From Blattamonas nauphoetae (lineage: Eukaryota; Preaxostyla; Oxymonadida): DNA of 64,000 nt. The position numbers and the translations under genes were made by a program. The notes beneath the pieces were generated by a model, which was given only the letters and a program-made list of their open reading frames with translations, ran no database searches and was not told the origin of the DNA. Where the stretch lies: assembly GCA_033064195.1 (NCBI GenBank), contig JARBJD010000016.1:372001-436000 (forward strand). The letters run 5' to 3'. Numbering within the stretch: position 1 is the first letter of the stretch; each line of letters begins with the position of its first letter. Positions 19,775 through 30,660 of the stretch are shown piece by piece.

Positions 19775-22662
19775 TCACATTGGTTTGACTCCTCCGATGG
19801 AATACGACTTGAAGTAGATACAATAAAACACAATGAATCCAACGACAAGGAATGTGGCAAGGACAAGGAGCGCAGCAAATGATCCATATGAGCGAACAAC
19901 TATTGAGCCAGGGGCAGCAAGACGGAGTGGGCCCATCGAAGTTTGGATTGTGGTAGCATCAGCACGTTCGATTTGGATGGTGTATGCACCTGAGTTGACG
20001 AAAGTGTCATTAACAAGCCATTTGAACGTCCCATCTTTCGAAGCGGCACGAACGATGGATTTTCCGAGTTTAGATGTTTCATTAATCGCCCAAATGTCAA
20101 AATCAGCGGGTTGGCCTTTGTATGTCCAAGTGATGTCAATTGTCTCTCCGAAAACGATTGGTGTGTTCACGATTTTGTTGTTCTTTGTCAGGGACGCTTG
20201 GAGGGTCGTTCCTTCAATGTTAATGGGATGAGAGTCAGAATGGACGAAATTATCTGAGTCTTCAACGCGGATAATGTATTTGGCGGATTCCACAACATCA
20301 ACAATCCACTTCACTTCTGTGAGGGGCTCAACTTCGTCGCTCAAGACTTTCACAAGGATAAGGTTGTCAGGGTTATTAGCGTTGTACAGATGCACCCCTT
20401 GCTTTGTTCCAGTTGATATTCCATCGACCTTCCATTTGATCAGACATTCCTGTCCTCCCACCAGAGCCAGCACTGATTCGGGAGGCGATGTGATGACGAT
20501 ATCAGAATCATCGTTGCGGAGAGTGAAATGGTCAGAATAAGCCAGTGCAATTCCCGTATCGAGAGAACGCATGATGATAATATACTCCTTGTTCGCTTTG
20601 AGGTGTGAAGGGATAGTCCATGAAAATTGTCCGTCCTGTAGCTCCAAATTTGTCTCGAGCTGAAGGGCATTTGTTGTATCGGTTGAGTAATACACTCCGA
20701 GGAGGATTGGATTGATGTATTTATCCGTCTTCCAAACCACAGTGAAAGGTTTGTTCTTGGAAACACGATCTGTTTTGACTGGATGAGTGAAGGATATTTG
20801 TGGTGTTTTCACGTAAAATGAGGGGGATTTGAAGGTGTATGCGACAGATCCATCGTAAATTGAAAAGAGGTCCAGTTCATATCGGAGATTTTTGCCGTTC
20901 TTACTTTCATCGAAATTGATCATATAGTTCCCAACCTGAGCTGCAGTGATGGAGTCTTTAATGAGATTTCGTTTGCTGGGATTTTCGAGGTCAACTTCGT
21001 AGAGGTTGAAAAATCCCACGACATCGTGATCAAACTCCCACTGAATGGCAAGGCTTTCAGTGGGAATAACAATTTGGTCTTGTTTTGGATAACTGAACGA
21101 AACTGTCGGCTTGACGGATTCGCAAGTGAGTGCATGCGGATTCAAAGGATCTGTGGAAGTGAACGAAACAAAGATGAAAACCTTTTTTATAAACCCATTG
21201 TTTGCAGGATCCAACATATGGGCCAGAACCGTGTCCGTGGAAACAGCCAAAATAATCACCGGGCGATGAATGAGTGTCCTGACACCATCCACATCCTTGT
21301 GTACTAATGCACTCGCTACAGGAGAGAGAACTTTCTGTTTCAGTTTCTGCGCGACAAGTAACGCACGATTGTGACCCTCGAATCAAATGATCGCACGTCT
21401 CGGTTGAGAGTTCTTGGCTGTTGAAGAGGAGACAAGTGTGTTTGGAGGCGCACCATGCACATTGAAGATTACTATGTGTTCCTGCACAAGTCCCACAATC
21501 TTTGAAAGAATAACATGGATCTGGCTTGTATTTGTAGATTTTATTGGATACTTGATTTGTGGAAAGATCAAATCCCGAGATGACGTAGATTCCATCGTTT
21601 GGAATTGAGACAAAGCCAAACTCACGAAGCGGAGGAGGGAGGATACTGCTCTTGAGAGGCTGGAAGGAATGGTAGGACTTATCCTCTGGAAGATTGAGAG
21701 ATAAAAAGAGAGACCAATGCTGTACATCTCAAAGAGAGACGAATCGGTACACCCACCCCAAAAAAGAATGTGGGAACCAAATTTGACGGATAGATGCCCG
21801 GTTCTCTGGGCAATGCCAACGGGACGGATGGGGAGGGGTGTGATGACACCGCTTGAGAGTGACGGTGTTGAGCGATTTATCGCTAAGAGAGTGAAAATAA
21901 GGATATGAAACTGATTTTGAGAAGTCCAAAAACGACTTTCTCTGACTTTGTCTTGTCTGTTCCGCCAGTAATCACGAAATAGTGAACGTTCTCATTCGAT
22001 TTCCTGAAGACCAGTAAAAAAGGGAGAAACACACCAAAACGTTAAAGAGCAGCCATCATATGGAATATTTGGTTTGTTTTCGATTGTTATTTTAAATGGT
22101 TGAAACGAACTCCCAGAATCTGACAGGGTCAAGAAAAAAAGTCGATACCTTTGATAAACAAAAACACAGATTTTGATGGAGTTCCAGCATGATTCTCTCC
22201 TCCGTAAATAACGAGAAATTCACCTTTTGTAGCATCACGGCCGATGGCGGTCGCATGTTTGCAGATCTTGGTGGAAGAGGGGAGAGAACCTTTCTGTGAG
22301 AATTTCTTTGAGCTAATATCATATTCATAAATATCTGCAAATGCTGTTGATGCATCTTTACCACCAATCAGATATGCAGTCCCTTCGAGAATATCCCAAG
22401 ATGCGTAAGAACGTGCAGTGACAGATGCCTCACTTGATATAATGGTTTTAGCCTTGGTATCAAAGACACGGATGGAGTTTGAATGTTGATCGTTTTTATG
22501 TCCACCGAAAACGAGGATCTTTTCGTCATCAGGAGAGATGACAGATGTTCCGGCGTGGGCAATAAAATTATCATCAGAAATGCTGACTTCAGTCCAGACA
22601 TTTTCCCCATCACCCTTGAGAATCGAGAAAGATGAGAGGACGAGAGCGATTGTGCAGATCAT
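19775..22662 (-). CDS. Kelch/PSI cell-surface protein with one membrane span
   Basis: Six exons (22662-22149, 22119-22035, 22003-21912, 21882-21715, 21685-21182, 21150-19775) join in phase to about 912 residues; the five introns are 29-31 nt each. An N-terminal signal peptide (MICTIALVLSSFSILKG) is followed by kelch blades (KILVFGGHKNDQ, AYLIGGKDAST, FLVIYGGENHAG, YFVITGGTDK, ILFWGGCTDSS), then PSI cysteine modules (CYSFKDCGTCAGTHSNLQCA, CSECISTQGCGWC). After that come four or five beta-sandwich repeats of the Kre9/Knh or Ser-Thr-rich surface type, and a C-terminal membrane helix (AALLVLATFLVVGFIVFYCI) with a short cytosolic tail. Attractin and plexin families use similar parts. It is probably an adhesion or sensing receptor. 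The whole order here is unusual. Confidence 0.72.
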
Positions 22663-22907
22663 TGGATCCAAAAAATGGTGGGTAGAACCTGGTGAATTGG
22701 AACTTACAGAAACCTTTGTTCATCACAAAGCAATGAGAAATTCCAATCTCTTCACTCCAATTTTTGTCCATTACCTCCAGTTCCATCGAGGGATCACGTG
22801 CAAAGGTTGTATCCTCCAACAGGTCAATGAAATTGGGTCATTTGGAAATATACAATAGAAAAGTGAATCTTCAAATCGAATCAAAAGAAAGACTCCAAAT
22901 GAAATGA

Positions 22908-23323
22908 TTATTGAGGTTGTGGGGCTTCTGCTTCCTCAGAGCGTTGAGGATTGTGTTTGAGAAGATATGCTGCAAGATATTCCACTGGATTTGCAGGTCT
23001 GATCAGAAAATAGATTAGTACATCGAGATGAAGGGTGACAAACCGTTCAGCTACAAGTGCAGTGATTCCTTGAAGGAGGAGAGGAACGACAGTTTGATCG
23101 AGATATGCTCGAATGGGAAGTGCATTTATATCAACAGTATTTTCTGTCCTTAGAGCTGCTTCCTCGGCAGCAAGTCCCTAGTGTAACGAAGAGAGTCAAT
23201 CATGAGTAACGAGAATGTTTGTGAATACCTCTTCTTTGTCTTTGTAAGCAGGTGGAATGTCTTCTAAAGAGAAAAAGAAGTGAATGTTGAGAGATTATTT
23301 CATAATGGAATCACCAAACCCAT
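22908..23323 (-). CDS. DPY30: DPY30 (COMPASS/SET1 complex subunit)
   Basis: Exons 23323-23320, 23263-23229, 23177-23044 and 22998-22908 give 87 residues. The core [19 protein letters not shown], then [20 protein letters not shown] is the classic DPY30 dimerisation (RIIa-like) domain, which docks the SET1/MLL H3K4 methylase subunit Ash2L and also some flagellar radial-spoke proteins. The N-terminus starts [13 protein letters not shown] and the C-terminus is acidic ([10 protein letters not shown]). The first exon is only 4 nt (ATGG), which is supported by phase and by the lack of another start, but it is a by-eye prediction. Introns are 56, 51 and 45 nt. It lies upstream of the kelch/PSI gene and downstream of the cyclin on the same strand. 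Confidence 0.8.
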
Positions 23324-23460
23324 TCTGTTGAATCCGGCCCACACTTTTGAAGTGTTTTACATCAAAGTCAAAGTGAAAAGGGATTGTTGAGACATACTTC
23401 ATGAGAGAGACCAAGAAACAAGATACTACACACTGAAGTGGAGAAAAATGAAGAATACTG

Positions 23461-24724
23461 CTACTGCCTCTGTTTAATACGCTGAGTGGTTGGATGGGCA
23501 GTGGAGTACAGTATTTCGGCTGTCGGGACGCGATCATATGTCTCGCCGTGCCGTCCGATCCCAGCAGCATCGTGCACTCCAAATGAAAGTGACTGTGTTG
23601 GGTATGTGTACAGAATTGGCTTCAATTCACTTTTGTCTTCTCTCCAATGACGTCCCCTCTTCTCTCCGTTGACAATTTCTGGTCTTTTCACAATGAGCTC
23701 TGATTGCTCAACGATTTCGCGAACGGGAGTTGAAACGACAGTGACAGGAGAAGGTGGAATATGAACATTGTCGGTTGGATCTGAACTTCTGATCCCGAAC
23801 TCTCCGATTCCACTTGCGGAGTCGTATGACGGGTTGTTTGGGACTGGGGTGCCGATTGAAGGAGATTCCATCCGAAACAGGGCACACGGATGCCAATTAC
23901 GAGGAAGAGACAGTTCTGGGAGGAGCGACACTGGATGCGGGAGGACATTGCCCTGAAAGGAGAGGAAGGACGTAACAATGGATCAAATGGGACGAACAGG
24001 TCGAAGGAGGAAACAACTGGAAGCTGTGAGTGGAATGACAAACCTCGGTGTCGAGTTGCAGATTCATCCAAATGCCTTTGAGTTGGTAGTATGTGTTCGC
24101 GTAGTCGGTGTCGGTCAGAAAAAGACGATAATCGAGAAGGAGAAGGATCGTCCTTTCAATCTCAACGAGTGTCGTTGTAGCCAACTTCCCGTGCGAGCAT
24201 CGGCCAAAACTACGCGTCGAGCAAGAATGATCGTCCCACATCTTGGACGCGATCATTAAACAGGCAAAAACAACTCTCCGCCAACATTGGAAGGGAAGAG
24301 CAGGCCATTCAAGAACTGCAATGATCTGTTGGACATAGAGAAGGCCCGCAATCAGCGCCTCCGGCTCCATTCGAGTTCGACGAAATAAATCGAAAATCAG
24401 GTTATATACGTCCGCAAAGGTGATGGTTGGTGGGTCAGAGTGTGAGGTTGGACTGTTTGGAAGTGATAGTGATGAGAAGATCGAGGGAATCTGGGGATCA
24501 TTGTGACTGACGGGAGTATACGGTTCAGATGATGAATGTCCATTTAACATCAATCCAAGAATCGCACCGGCAACTCCTTTGACAGTCTGATTGAGTTTGT
24601 CAGGTTCGAACGCAACCATCGAACGTGTATATGTCTGATCTCTACCTTTTTGTTCTGGTGGCTTCCTTCTGTTGATTTGAATTTGGTTCTCGTCGAAAAT
24701 TGTGAAGGGTTGTTGAGAATGCAT
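23461..24724 (-). CDS. Cyclin of the Pho80/PCL or cyclin-Y type
   Basis: Exons 24724-24044 and 23952-23461 give about 390 residues. The cyclin box spans roughly residues 90-220: FADVYNLIFDLFRRTRMEPE, then ALIAGLLYVQQIIAVLEWPA, then WRRVVFACLMIASKMWDDHS and ATTTLVEIERTILLLLDYRL. This pattern (WRR...FACLMIASKMWDD) belongs to the PF08613-type cyclins that bind CDK5/Pho85-like kinases, including cyclin Y. The C-terminal 160 residues are disordered and proline/serine-rich, with TP and SP sites. It is divergent from a second cyclin-fold gene, with 108 bp between start codons. The exact kinase partner cannot be told from sequence. Confidence 0.78.
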
Positions 24725-24832
24725 TTATTGATGGAGAGTAACGAAAAATTTGCTGGAATAAACATTTTTTCAGCCGGAAATGTGACTTGGATCAACCCTT
24801 AAAGAACCCCCTGTCTCCCTCCAGGAGGCCGT
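24725..24832. promoter_or_regulatory. 108-bp divergent promoter shared by two cyclins
   Basis: The start codons of the two cyclin genes lie 108 bp apart on opposite strands. Their leaders and core promoters must lie in this gap; co-regulation is plausible. No named motif is evident. Confidence 0.5.
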
Positions 24833-25624
24833 ATGCAGCCTTCACATCCCCTACCGCATGTCCCACCTCAAGGTCAATCCACAACTCTTTCTCAGAGATC
24901 CCCTGAATCGTATGTCTTCGACTAGAAGCTTTTTTTCAGTTCCAATCTTTGCCATTAAATCATTCATCATTTCTCAAATGTCACTGATTCTCCAAACTAC
25001 CTTCTTAGATCCCCTCTTTCCTCACGACCGCAACGAACTCCACCTTCTTTCCCAATTAATTCCCTCTCTCCATCAGATTTCACCGATGAGCAGCTGATGG
25101 GCACACCAGAGTCACGATACAGTGAAGTACCATATTGGTATCAAATGACTGCTGTGATTGATGAGCCTATCATCCAAACAATCTCACTTCATCTCTTCGA
25201 TACCTTCATCACCTGCCTTGGGGAAGCGGCCCGTGCTCCCGATATCAATCTCTTGACAAAAATAGAGAATTTCTTTCGGTATATTGTTCAACACACAAGA
25301 ATTGAGATCGGAGAGACCATTCATGCCATTATCCTCATCGACAAAGTCCTTCTTTCGGAGCATGCCTCAGATCGCAGTCCAGACATAAATATCGTCTCTG
25401 TTGCGAACGTTGGAACTCTTCTTCTATGTGGCGTCGCACTAGCCTTCAAAATGGACCGAGACGTGCCGTATAAGAACGGATTTTGGTCAAAAGTTTTCCG
25501 GATACCAGTCCCGGTGATGAATCAGTCGGAAATCGTCTGTCTCTCAAGATTAAAATACCAAGTCTTTGTTCCTGCCGAAGATTTCGGAGAGTATCAAGCA
25601 ATGATCATGGGTGGGGTTATCTGA
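24833..25624 (+). CDS. Second cyclin-fold protein
   Basis: Exon 1 (24833-24909) and exon 2 (25009-25624) join in phase 2 across a 99-nt intron to about 230 residues. The first 55 residues are proline/serine-rich. The rest is a single cyclin box: IIQTISLHLFDTFITCLGEA, IGETIHAIILIDKVLLSEHA, then NVGTLLLCGVALAFKMDRDV, then VPVMNQSEIVCLSRLKYQVF. It resembles the same PCL/cyclin-Y class as the divergent neighbour but is shorter and less similar. It may be a paralogue. The upstream acceptor (24940) gives a stop, so the later one at 25008 is chosen. Function beyond CDK binding is unknown. Confidence 0.62.
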
Positions 25625-25745
25625 GTGTGTCTCTCCGAATCAATCTCCTCTTTAAGTTTTTCCGTCTTTCTTTTCACTTCATCGTCTTCATTCATGTTTC
25701 TGAGAACATAATGAAACATATTTTTGCGTTTTCCATTCTTTCAAA

Positions 25746-27076
25746 ATGGATTTGGGCCCTTATCAAGCATTTTTGAACTTCAGATTTGATGAGTCAGAGT
25801 CTGTCTTTCGTTATTCACTATATACTGTTTCCTGTTCTGTGATACGCGACTTCGTTCTCATAATTTTTCATCGTAGTTGTCCACCAACTGGAGTTGCCAA
25901 AGGAACTCGCCTTTTTGTCCGATTTCTTTTCAGCGGATGACTTACCTCCAAATCTTGTTCAGGAACTTGCTAAGATAGAATCTAACATGACTCTTGCTGA
26001 ACATAATCCAGAAATCCATTCTATTACTCGTTCACAGTCGTCAGATCTTCATCTCGCTTCACATTCAAAGCCGGAGTCTCAAGAAACTTCTCACTCATCT
26101 AACCAACTTAGAAACGAGTCGTGTTTCATTGGAACCATTACATCCTCTCGTACTATTGTTTCACCTCGTGAACAAGACACCCCTTCAAAACAACAAAATC
26201 ATGCAGTATCATTTCTGGACACACCTCCACCCTCTCATCAGCATCCAACCCTTGATTCTGCTGCTGATGCCCATCGACCAATAGCACTTAAACCCAGTAA
26301 ACAACAAAAGAAGAAAGACAGATTGAAAAGACTTGAAAAGAAATCCAAGATAAAAAAACGTGAAGCCAAAAAACTTACCCACGAAACAAAGACTGAACAA
26401 ATTTCATCAAGCATCCATGCACAGAATGGTCAAGATCAAAATACGACCGATATTTTGAGTCCAACTATCCGTCCTCAAAAACGACAGAATTCTGAGACCA
26501 TATTGATCAATAGTGAAGATTCTCTGAGCACATTCGTGGACTCTTTCTCGGAGAATGAACAGAAAGTGTCAAAAACATCTTCTTCCACTCCAACAAGAAT
26601 TGGAAAAGGATCTAAAGAACAAGTTCTCTTCAGGCCAAAGAGGCCTGAATTGATTCCATCATTACTCACAGAACCGGGTGATTTGCAAAGAGATTTTGAT
26701 TTGGACGGAGAGATCTCATCCATTTCGAATTCTCAAGATTCTAAGAGTGGTCGTTCAATCAACTCTCATCAAGCAAACCATCTGTTTGAACTCTCTCAGA
26801 AGGACAAAGAGAAACAAAGGGTGACACGGTCTGTGCCACGGCACCAATCGCAAGGACAGAAGCGTACAGTTCGTCTCATCATTTCTCATTTCTTTTCAGC
26901 CTTGGACTCAACAGGAGGATGATCAATTGCTACGCGGCCTCAAGAAGCATGGAAAGGCATGGATTGATATTATAAACGATCGAGAATTCATCTGGCACCG
27001 GACCAATGTCCAACTGAAGGACAGATTTCGAATTTTGTCAAAGGATATTCGCTGGCGCGAATTACTTGATAAATAG
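25746..27076 (+). CDS. Myb/SANT protein with a C-terminal telobox-like domain
   Basis: Exons 25746-25809, 25877-26868 and 26900-27076 splice in phase to about 410 residues. The last exon encodes a Myb domain (PWTQQEDDQLLRGLKKHGKA, then WHRTNVQLKDRFRI). A single C-terminal Myb repeat with xxLKDRxR in helix 3 recalls telobox proteins such as TRF1/TRF2, Taz1 and plant TRFL, which bind duplex telomeric DNA. The rest is serine-rich and disordered, with a lysine-rich nuclear-localisation block around residues 160-185 (KPSKQQKKKDRLKRLEKKS). No TRFH dimerisation domain is visible. Telomeric role is therefore a guess; it could be an ordinary Myb-type DNA-binding protein. The first intron donor (GTTATT) is the weakest splice call. 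Confidence 0.65.
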
Positions 27077-27346
27077 AGTGATAGCTGATATACAGTGGCT
27101 CTTTTCATATCTCCTTGGTCGAGTATATCAGTTGGAAGAGTGTCTGTTACTGTCGGCTTCCTTCATCAATGATACGTACATCCTTTCTGTTGAGACACCA
27201 CGACAGGCTACTCATCATCAAATTAGTATCTTCATCATGACCCAAGCTCGTCACAAAGAAGGATCAAGCCACAGGTTTTTTTTACATGTACACACTCAAC
27301 GATTCGCAATGTTCTACATATTGCACATTGACCTTTTTGCATCACA

Positions 27347-27749
27347 ATGATTTTTCCAATCTTTCAACTCGTTACAATTCTCAGTTATTCAACAACTGAA
27401 GAGACAGATCTCCAGTCAAATGATGCCTGTCAAAACTGTGTTTCTCTCGTCAAAAAGATCGTGGATTTCGTCGAGAAATATGGCATTCAAAAACTCAAGG
27501 AGGTGATGACACAAGAGGTCTGTAAAACTCTCCCAAATCCAATGAGAGCCCTCTGTGAAAAGACTCTCGAAAAATCCATCGACAAACTCATCAAATGGAT
27601 TGAAGACCAAATGTCTCCAAAACAAATTTGTCAGATGATCGTATTTTGTTTCGTTTTTCATACTCTTTCAGCGTGTCTGTCCGTCTGAAGATGCTGATGT
27701 TGCAGAGTTCATTGAACTCCTCACACTCATCCAAGCAGAATTTGAGTAA
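27347..27749 (+). CDS. Secreted saposin-like (SapB) protein, amoebapore type
   Basis: Exons 27347-27640 and 27672-27749 give 123 residues. A signal peptide (MIFPIFQLVTILSYS) is followed by a single saposin-B domain with six cysteines at residues 28, 31, 59, 70, 95 and 101, the CxxC...C...C...CxxxxxC order of saposins, NK-lysin and amoebapores. Residues between are amphipathic and lysine-rich (IVDFVEKYGIQKLKEVM). Such proteins bind lipids and some lyse bacterial membranes inside phagosomes. Which role applies cannot be told here. The intron (31 nt, GT-AG) splits the domain before its last cysteine. It ends 187 bp from the convergent gene. Confidence 0.78.
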
Positions 27750-27936
27750 GCCTAAATCTGACCACCATCATTTACACTTCATTTCACCTCCTCTTTCGGA
27801 GCCATGTAGTCCCTACAAATGAGTTATGAAATCACACCATTTCAGAGTGGATGGAACAGAACCGGAAAAACGGAAAGAGAAAAAAAGGGTTGGGTCATGA
27901 ATGCAACAGGATTATGTTGGCATCTCATCGAAGAGT

Positions 27937-29858
27937 TTAAGGGGTGTTGTTGGGTGGGTGTTCGTGGTGAGTCAGTGAATCGTGTCCAGATCCAAACGAT
28001 GGCAGAATTTGTGTTGTGGGCGGCAGAAAATCAAAAGAAGGGCGTGTGAGTGAAAAAGATGACACAGTATCGAGATCTTGTGTGTCAAAGAGATTCGATT
28101 GTGCTTCGTCGGTGTCCATCCCATTCATCCTCGCTCCCAGCACGTCAAAATGGGTGTTCAGAGAGCCTTGCTCATCAAACGGATCAAAAGGTGAAAAATT
28201 GCCCGAGAATAAGAAGCCTGGAGTGACAGAGTCTGCTCCGGGTGGGTTTGACGCAGAAACATGAGAAATGGACAGTGCGTTTGAGGAGCTGAACCACGAC
28301 GACTGGCCCGACATCGTTGCCCATGTTCGAGTGTCGTCTGTGAGCGAGGCGAAACTGTCTGAAAAGCTTGGCTTGTCCGGTTCCACGTCTTTAGCGACGA
28401 CGATTCGTTCGGGAAGCGTGAGTGGCTGCAGTGAGGTGGCGATGTGCAAAGTGGTAGGAAGAGATGACACCCATGCAGACGTATTGTTTATGGGAGGTTG
28501 GCTTGGAGGTGTGATGCTTGTTCGGTGCGTGTCTGACATCGAGTCTGTGCCGAGATTGCGCTCGGAAGCGGTTGATGGGTTGATTGAAGGCGGTGGACTG
28601 AACCATTCGGAGGGTGGTGCAATTGGCGTGGGAGAGGGGCATTGCGGAAAGAGACGAGGGACGAATTCCTTCGCTGGTTTTTTCAATCTCGGTTGTGGAT
28701 TTGGGTTTTGTATGGTTGGAAAGAGTTGAGAGCGAGACTCAAATACACTGGGCGAGACAGGATGAAGTGGAGGACTCCCCGGAACACTTGGAACGTCGAG
28801 TGGTGGAGAGCCAATCGACTCAGGTTGGCTTTGGCTCTGAATGTTTGATTGTGGCGTTGTTTTTGTGGGAAATGGGTCGAGAAACGGAAAAGGGTTGCGA
28901 ACCGTTTTAGGGACGAAATTGATGACCCGAAGCCCCTCCTTTGGGGTGTATGTTCGGGCGACACTGTCGATCGTGTTAAGCTCGCAAATGGCAAAAGAAT
29001 GCAGCGAAAATGAGTATTTTTCATCAATACGGATCGTTTCTTCTGACTTAGGCAATCGATGGATAATGTCTTCAACTAGTTGTTCCCCGAGGAGAGTGGG
29101 TGTGATGTAGATAATTGGTTTATCGTTTGTGTTGCCGTCCAAATGTCTTTTATCTAACGTCAGTGACAATGTGATGGTATGGCCTTTATATTCGGTTGGT
29201 ATCATTCCTCGTTCGCGAACGATTGAGAGAATCCGTTTTTTCAACTTCATCATGACATTGACAACATCTTCCAGAGCAATTGAGGTCTGGCGAGGTTTTT
29301 TCACGATAAAGCAGAGACGATTTCTGAATAGTGATGATTCAGAAAAAACAACTGGAATTGCCCCCAGAATCGATTCCGCTATGGATTTGGCTTTGACGGC
29401 AATCGTTCTGCTGGAAAAATTGATCAATTTGTCACCATTTGGGCGAATAAAGGGGCTGAAGTGAATGTTGTAGCTTGCAATTGCTCGCTTCACTTGGTCA
29501 AATGTGGATAGGTCACACTGCTGATGAATGAGGAACGACAACGCCTGCGTTCCTGGAGAAACTGTAACACAGCGTTGATTAACCACAACATACCGACCAT
29601 CTTGAACCTGTTCTTTTAACTTTTTTACGTCGGAGTCATTGACGACTTGAAGATTGTAGATGTATTTCGTAGATTCGCGCTCTGTATCTTGTTTCAGTGG
29701 AACTCCAAACACAGCTACCAATGTATTAAGAACGACTGTAAATGGATTTGAATTTAAGTCTTTGACAATGATTGCATCTTAGTAAATGAGTGAAAAAAAA
29801 GAGAAAGCGAACTATCACGGTTCTTCAATGGTTCCAGATATCTAGGCGACACATCCAT
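27937..29858 (-). CDS. Unidentified protein with a Pro/Ser-rich C-terminal half
   Basis: Exon 1 (29858-29819, start MDVSPRYLEPLKNH) and exon 2 (29777-27937) join in phase 1 across a 41-nt intron to about 626 residues. The first 300 residues are a mixed alpha/beta region (LQVVNDSDVKKLKEQVQDGR, then VEDIIHRLPKSEETIRIDEK); from about 315 on the protein is disordered and rich in proline, serine and threonine (PSVPGSPPLHPVSPS). I do not recognise it. The short internal repeats of charged strand-helix units might be RRM-like, but I would not claim RNA binding. The start codons of this gene and the plus-strand membrane-protein gene lie 100 bp apart. Confidence 0.6.
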
Positions 29859-29958
29859 TCAAATTTATGGTGTGTGAAGTGAAAATGAAATGTGATGACG
29901 TCAAATTTACCGTTCCGTCGACGAGGAACTCGATCAACCCAGTCGTTCTGACAACTCA
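29859..29958. promoter_or_regulatory. 100-bp divergent promoter region
   Basis: Between the ATG of the minus-strand unknown gene (29858) and the plus-strand membrane protein (29959). The region contains GACGTCA-type sequence near 29895 (TGATGACGTCAAA), a possible CRE/ATF-like palindrome, but no proof of function. Confidence 0.4.
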
Positions 29959-30554
29959 ATGAGTCGTCAGAATTACCTCACACACCCTGGGGATATCACC
30001 CCCGATACATCAAATCTACTGAAAGCAACCATGATCATTCAGCTTATTCTCCAACTTCTCTCGATAATCTTTTCGTTCACTCATCATTCTAAAGACGCAT
30101 GGACGAACAGTGTATACCTTGCAATCCTCGATCTTCCACTCCTTTCTCAACTCCCACGAATATCCAAAAGATTAACATCATTTTTGATTCTCTCCAAATT
30201 TGTTCTTGATGTGGCTATGCCGGCCTCGTTCTTCCTCGTCACCTTCCAACAAATGCTTGGGTTTTACACTGTCCATGACCTCCTCTTCCTCCCAACCGTT
30301 CTTCGTTATATGACTATCATCTTATTTGTGATTTCTATCACCTTGACTGTCTTTATTTGGCTGTATCTCAAAGAACACGAAGAATCCGTACGCTTTCTCG
30401 TTATATTCCTAACTATTCTTCTCTATCTTAGGATATCACTCCGGATTCATCATTGTATGTTCAGACAGACACATTGAGGAAAGAAAATCCAGCAGTTTTT
30501 GCAGTCGACCCTGATCTCTTCTCCAGGCTGGCCAACGAACACCATCTCAACTAA
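29959..30554 (+). CDS. Small multi-pass membrane protein
   Basis: Exons 29959-30387 and 30432-30554 splice in phase 0 to 183 residues. Three or four hydrophobic segments are evident (MIIQLILQLLSIIFSF, SFLILSKFVLDVAMPASFFL, TIILFVISITLTVFIWLYL). The second exon gives a soluble C-terminal tail of 41 residues (LYVQTDTLRKENPAVFAVDP). I do not recognise the family; it might be a tetraspan or small ER/endosomal protein. Divergent from the unidentified minus-strand gene and convergent with CFAP57, whose stop is 106 bp away. Confidence 0.62.
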
Positions 30555-30660
30555 TGTTATTCAACTCATTTCACTTCTTCATTTAACGCGAAAAAAAGAT
30601 TTGGGAGATAATTAACCCGAAAATAATGAAATTAAGTCAAGAATCGAAAGTGAGATGAAA

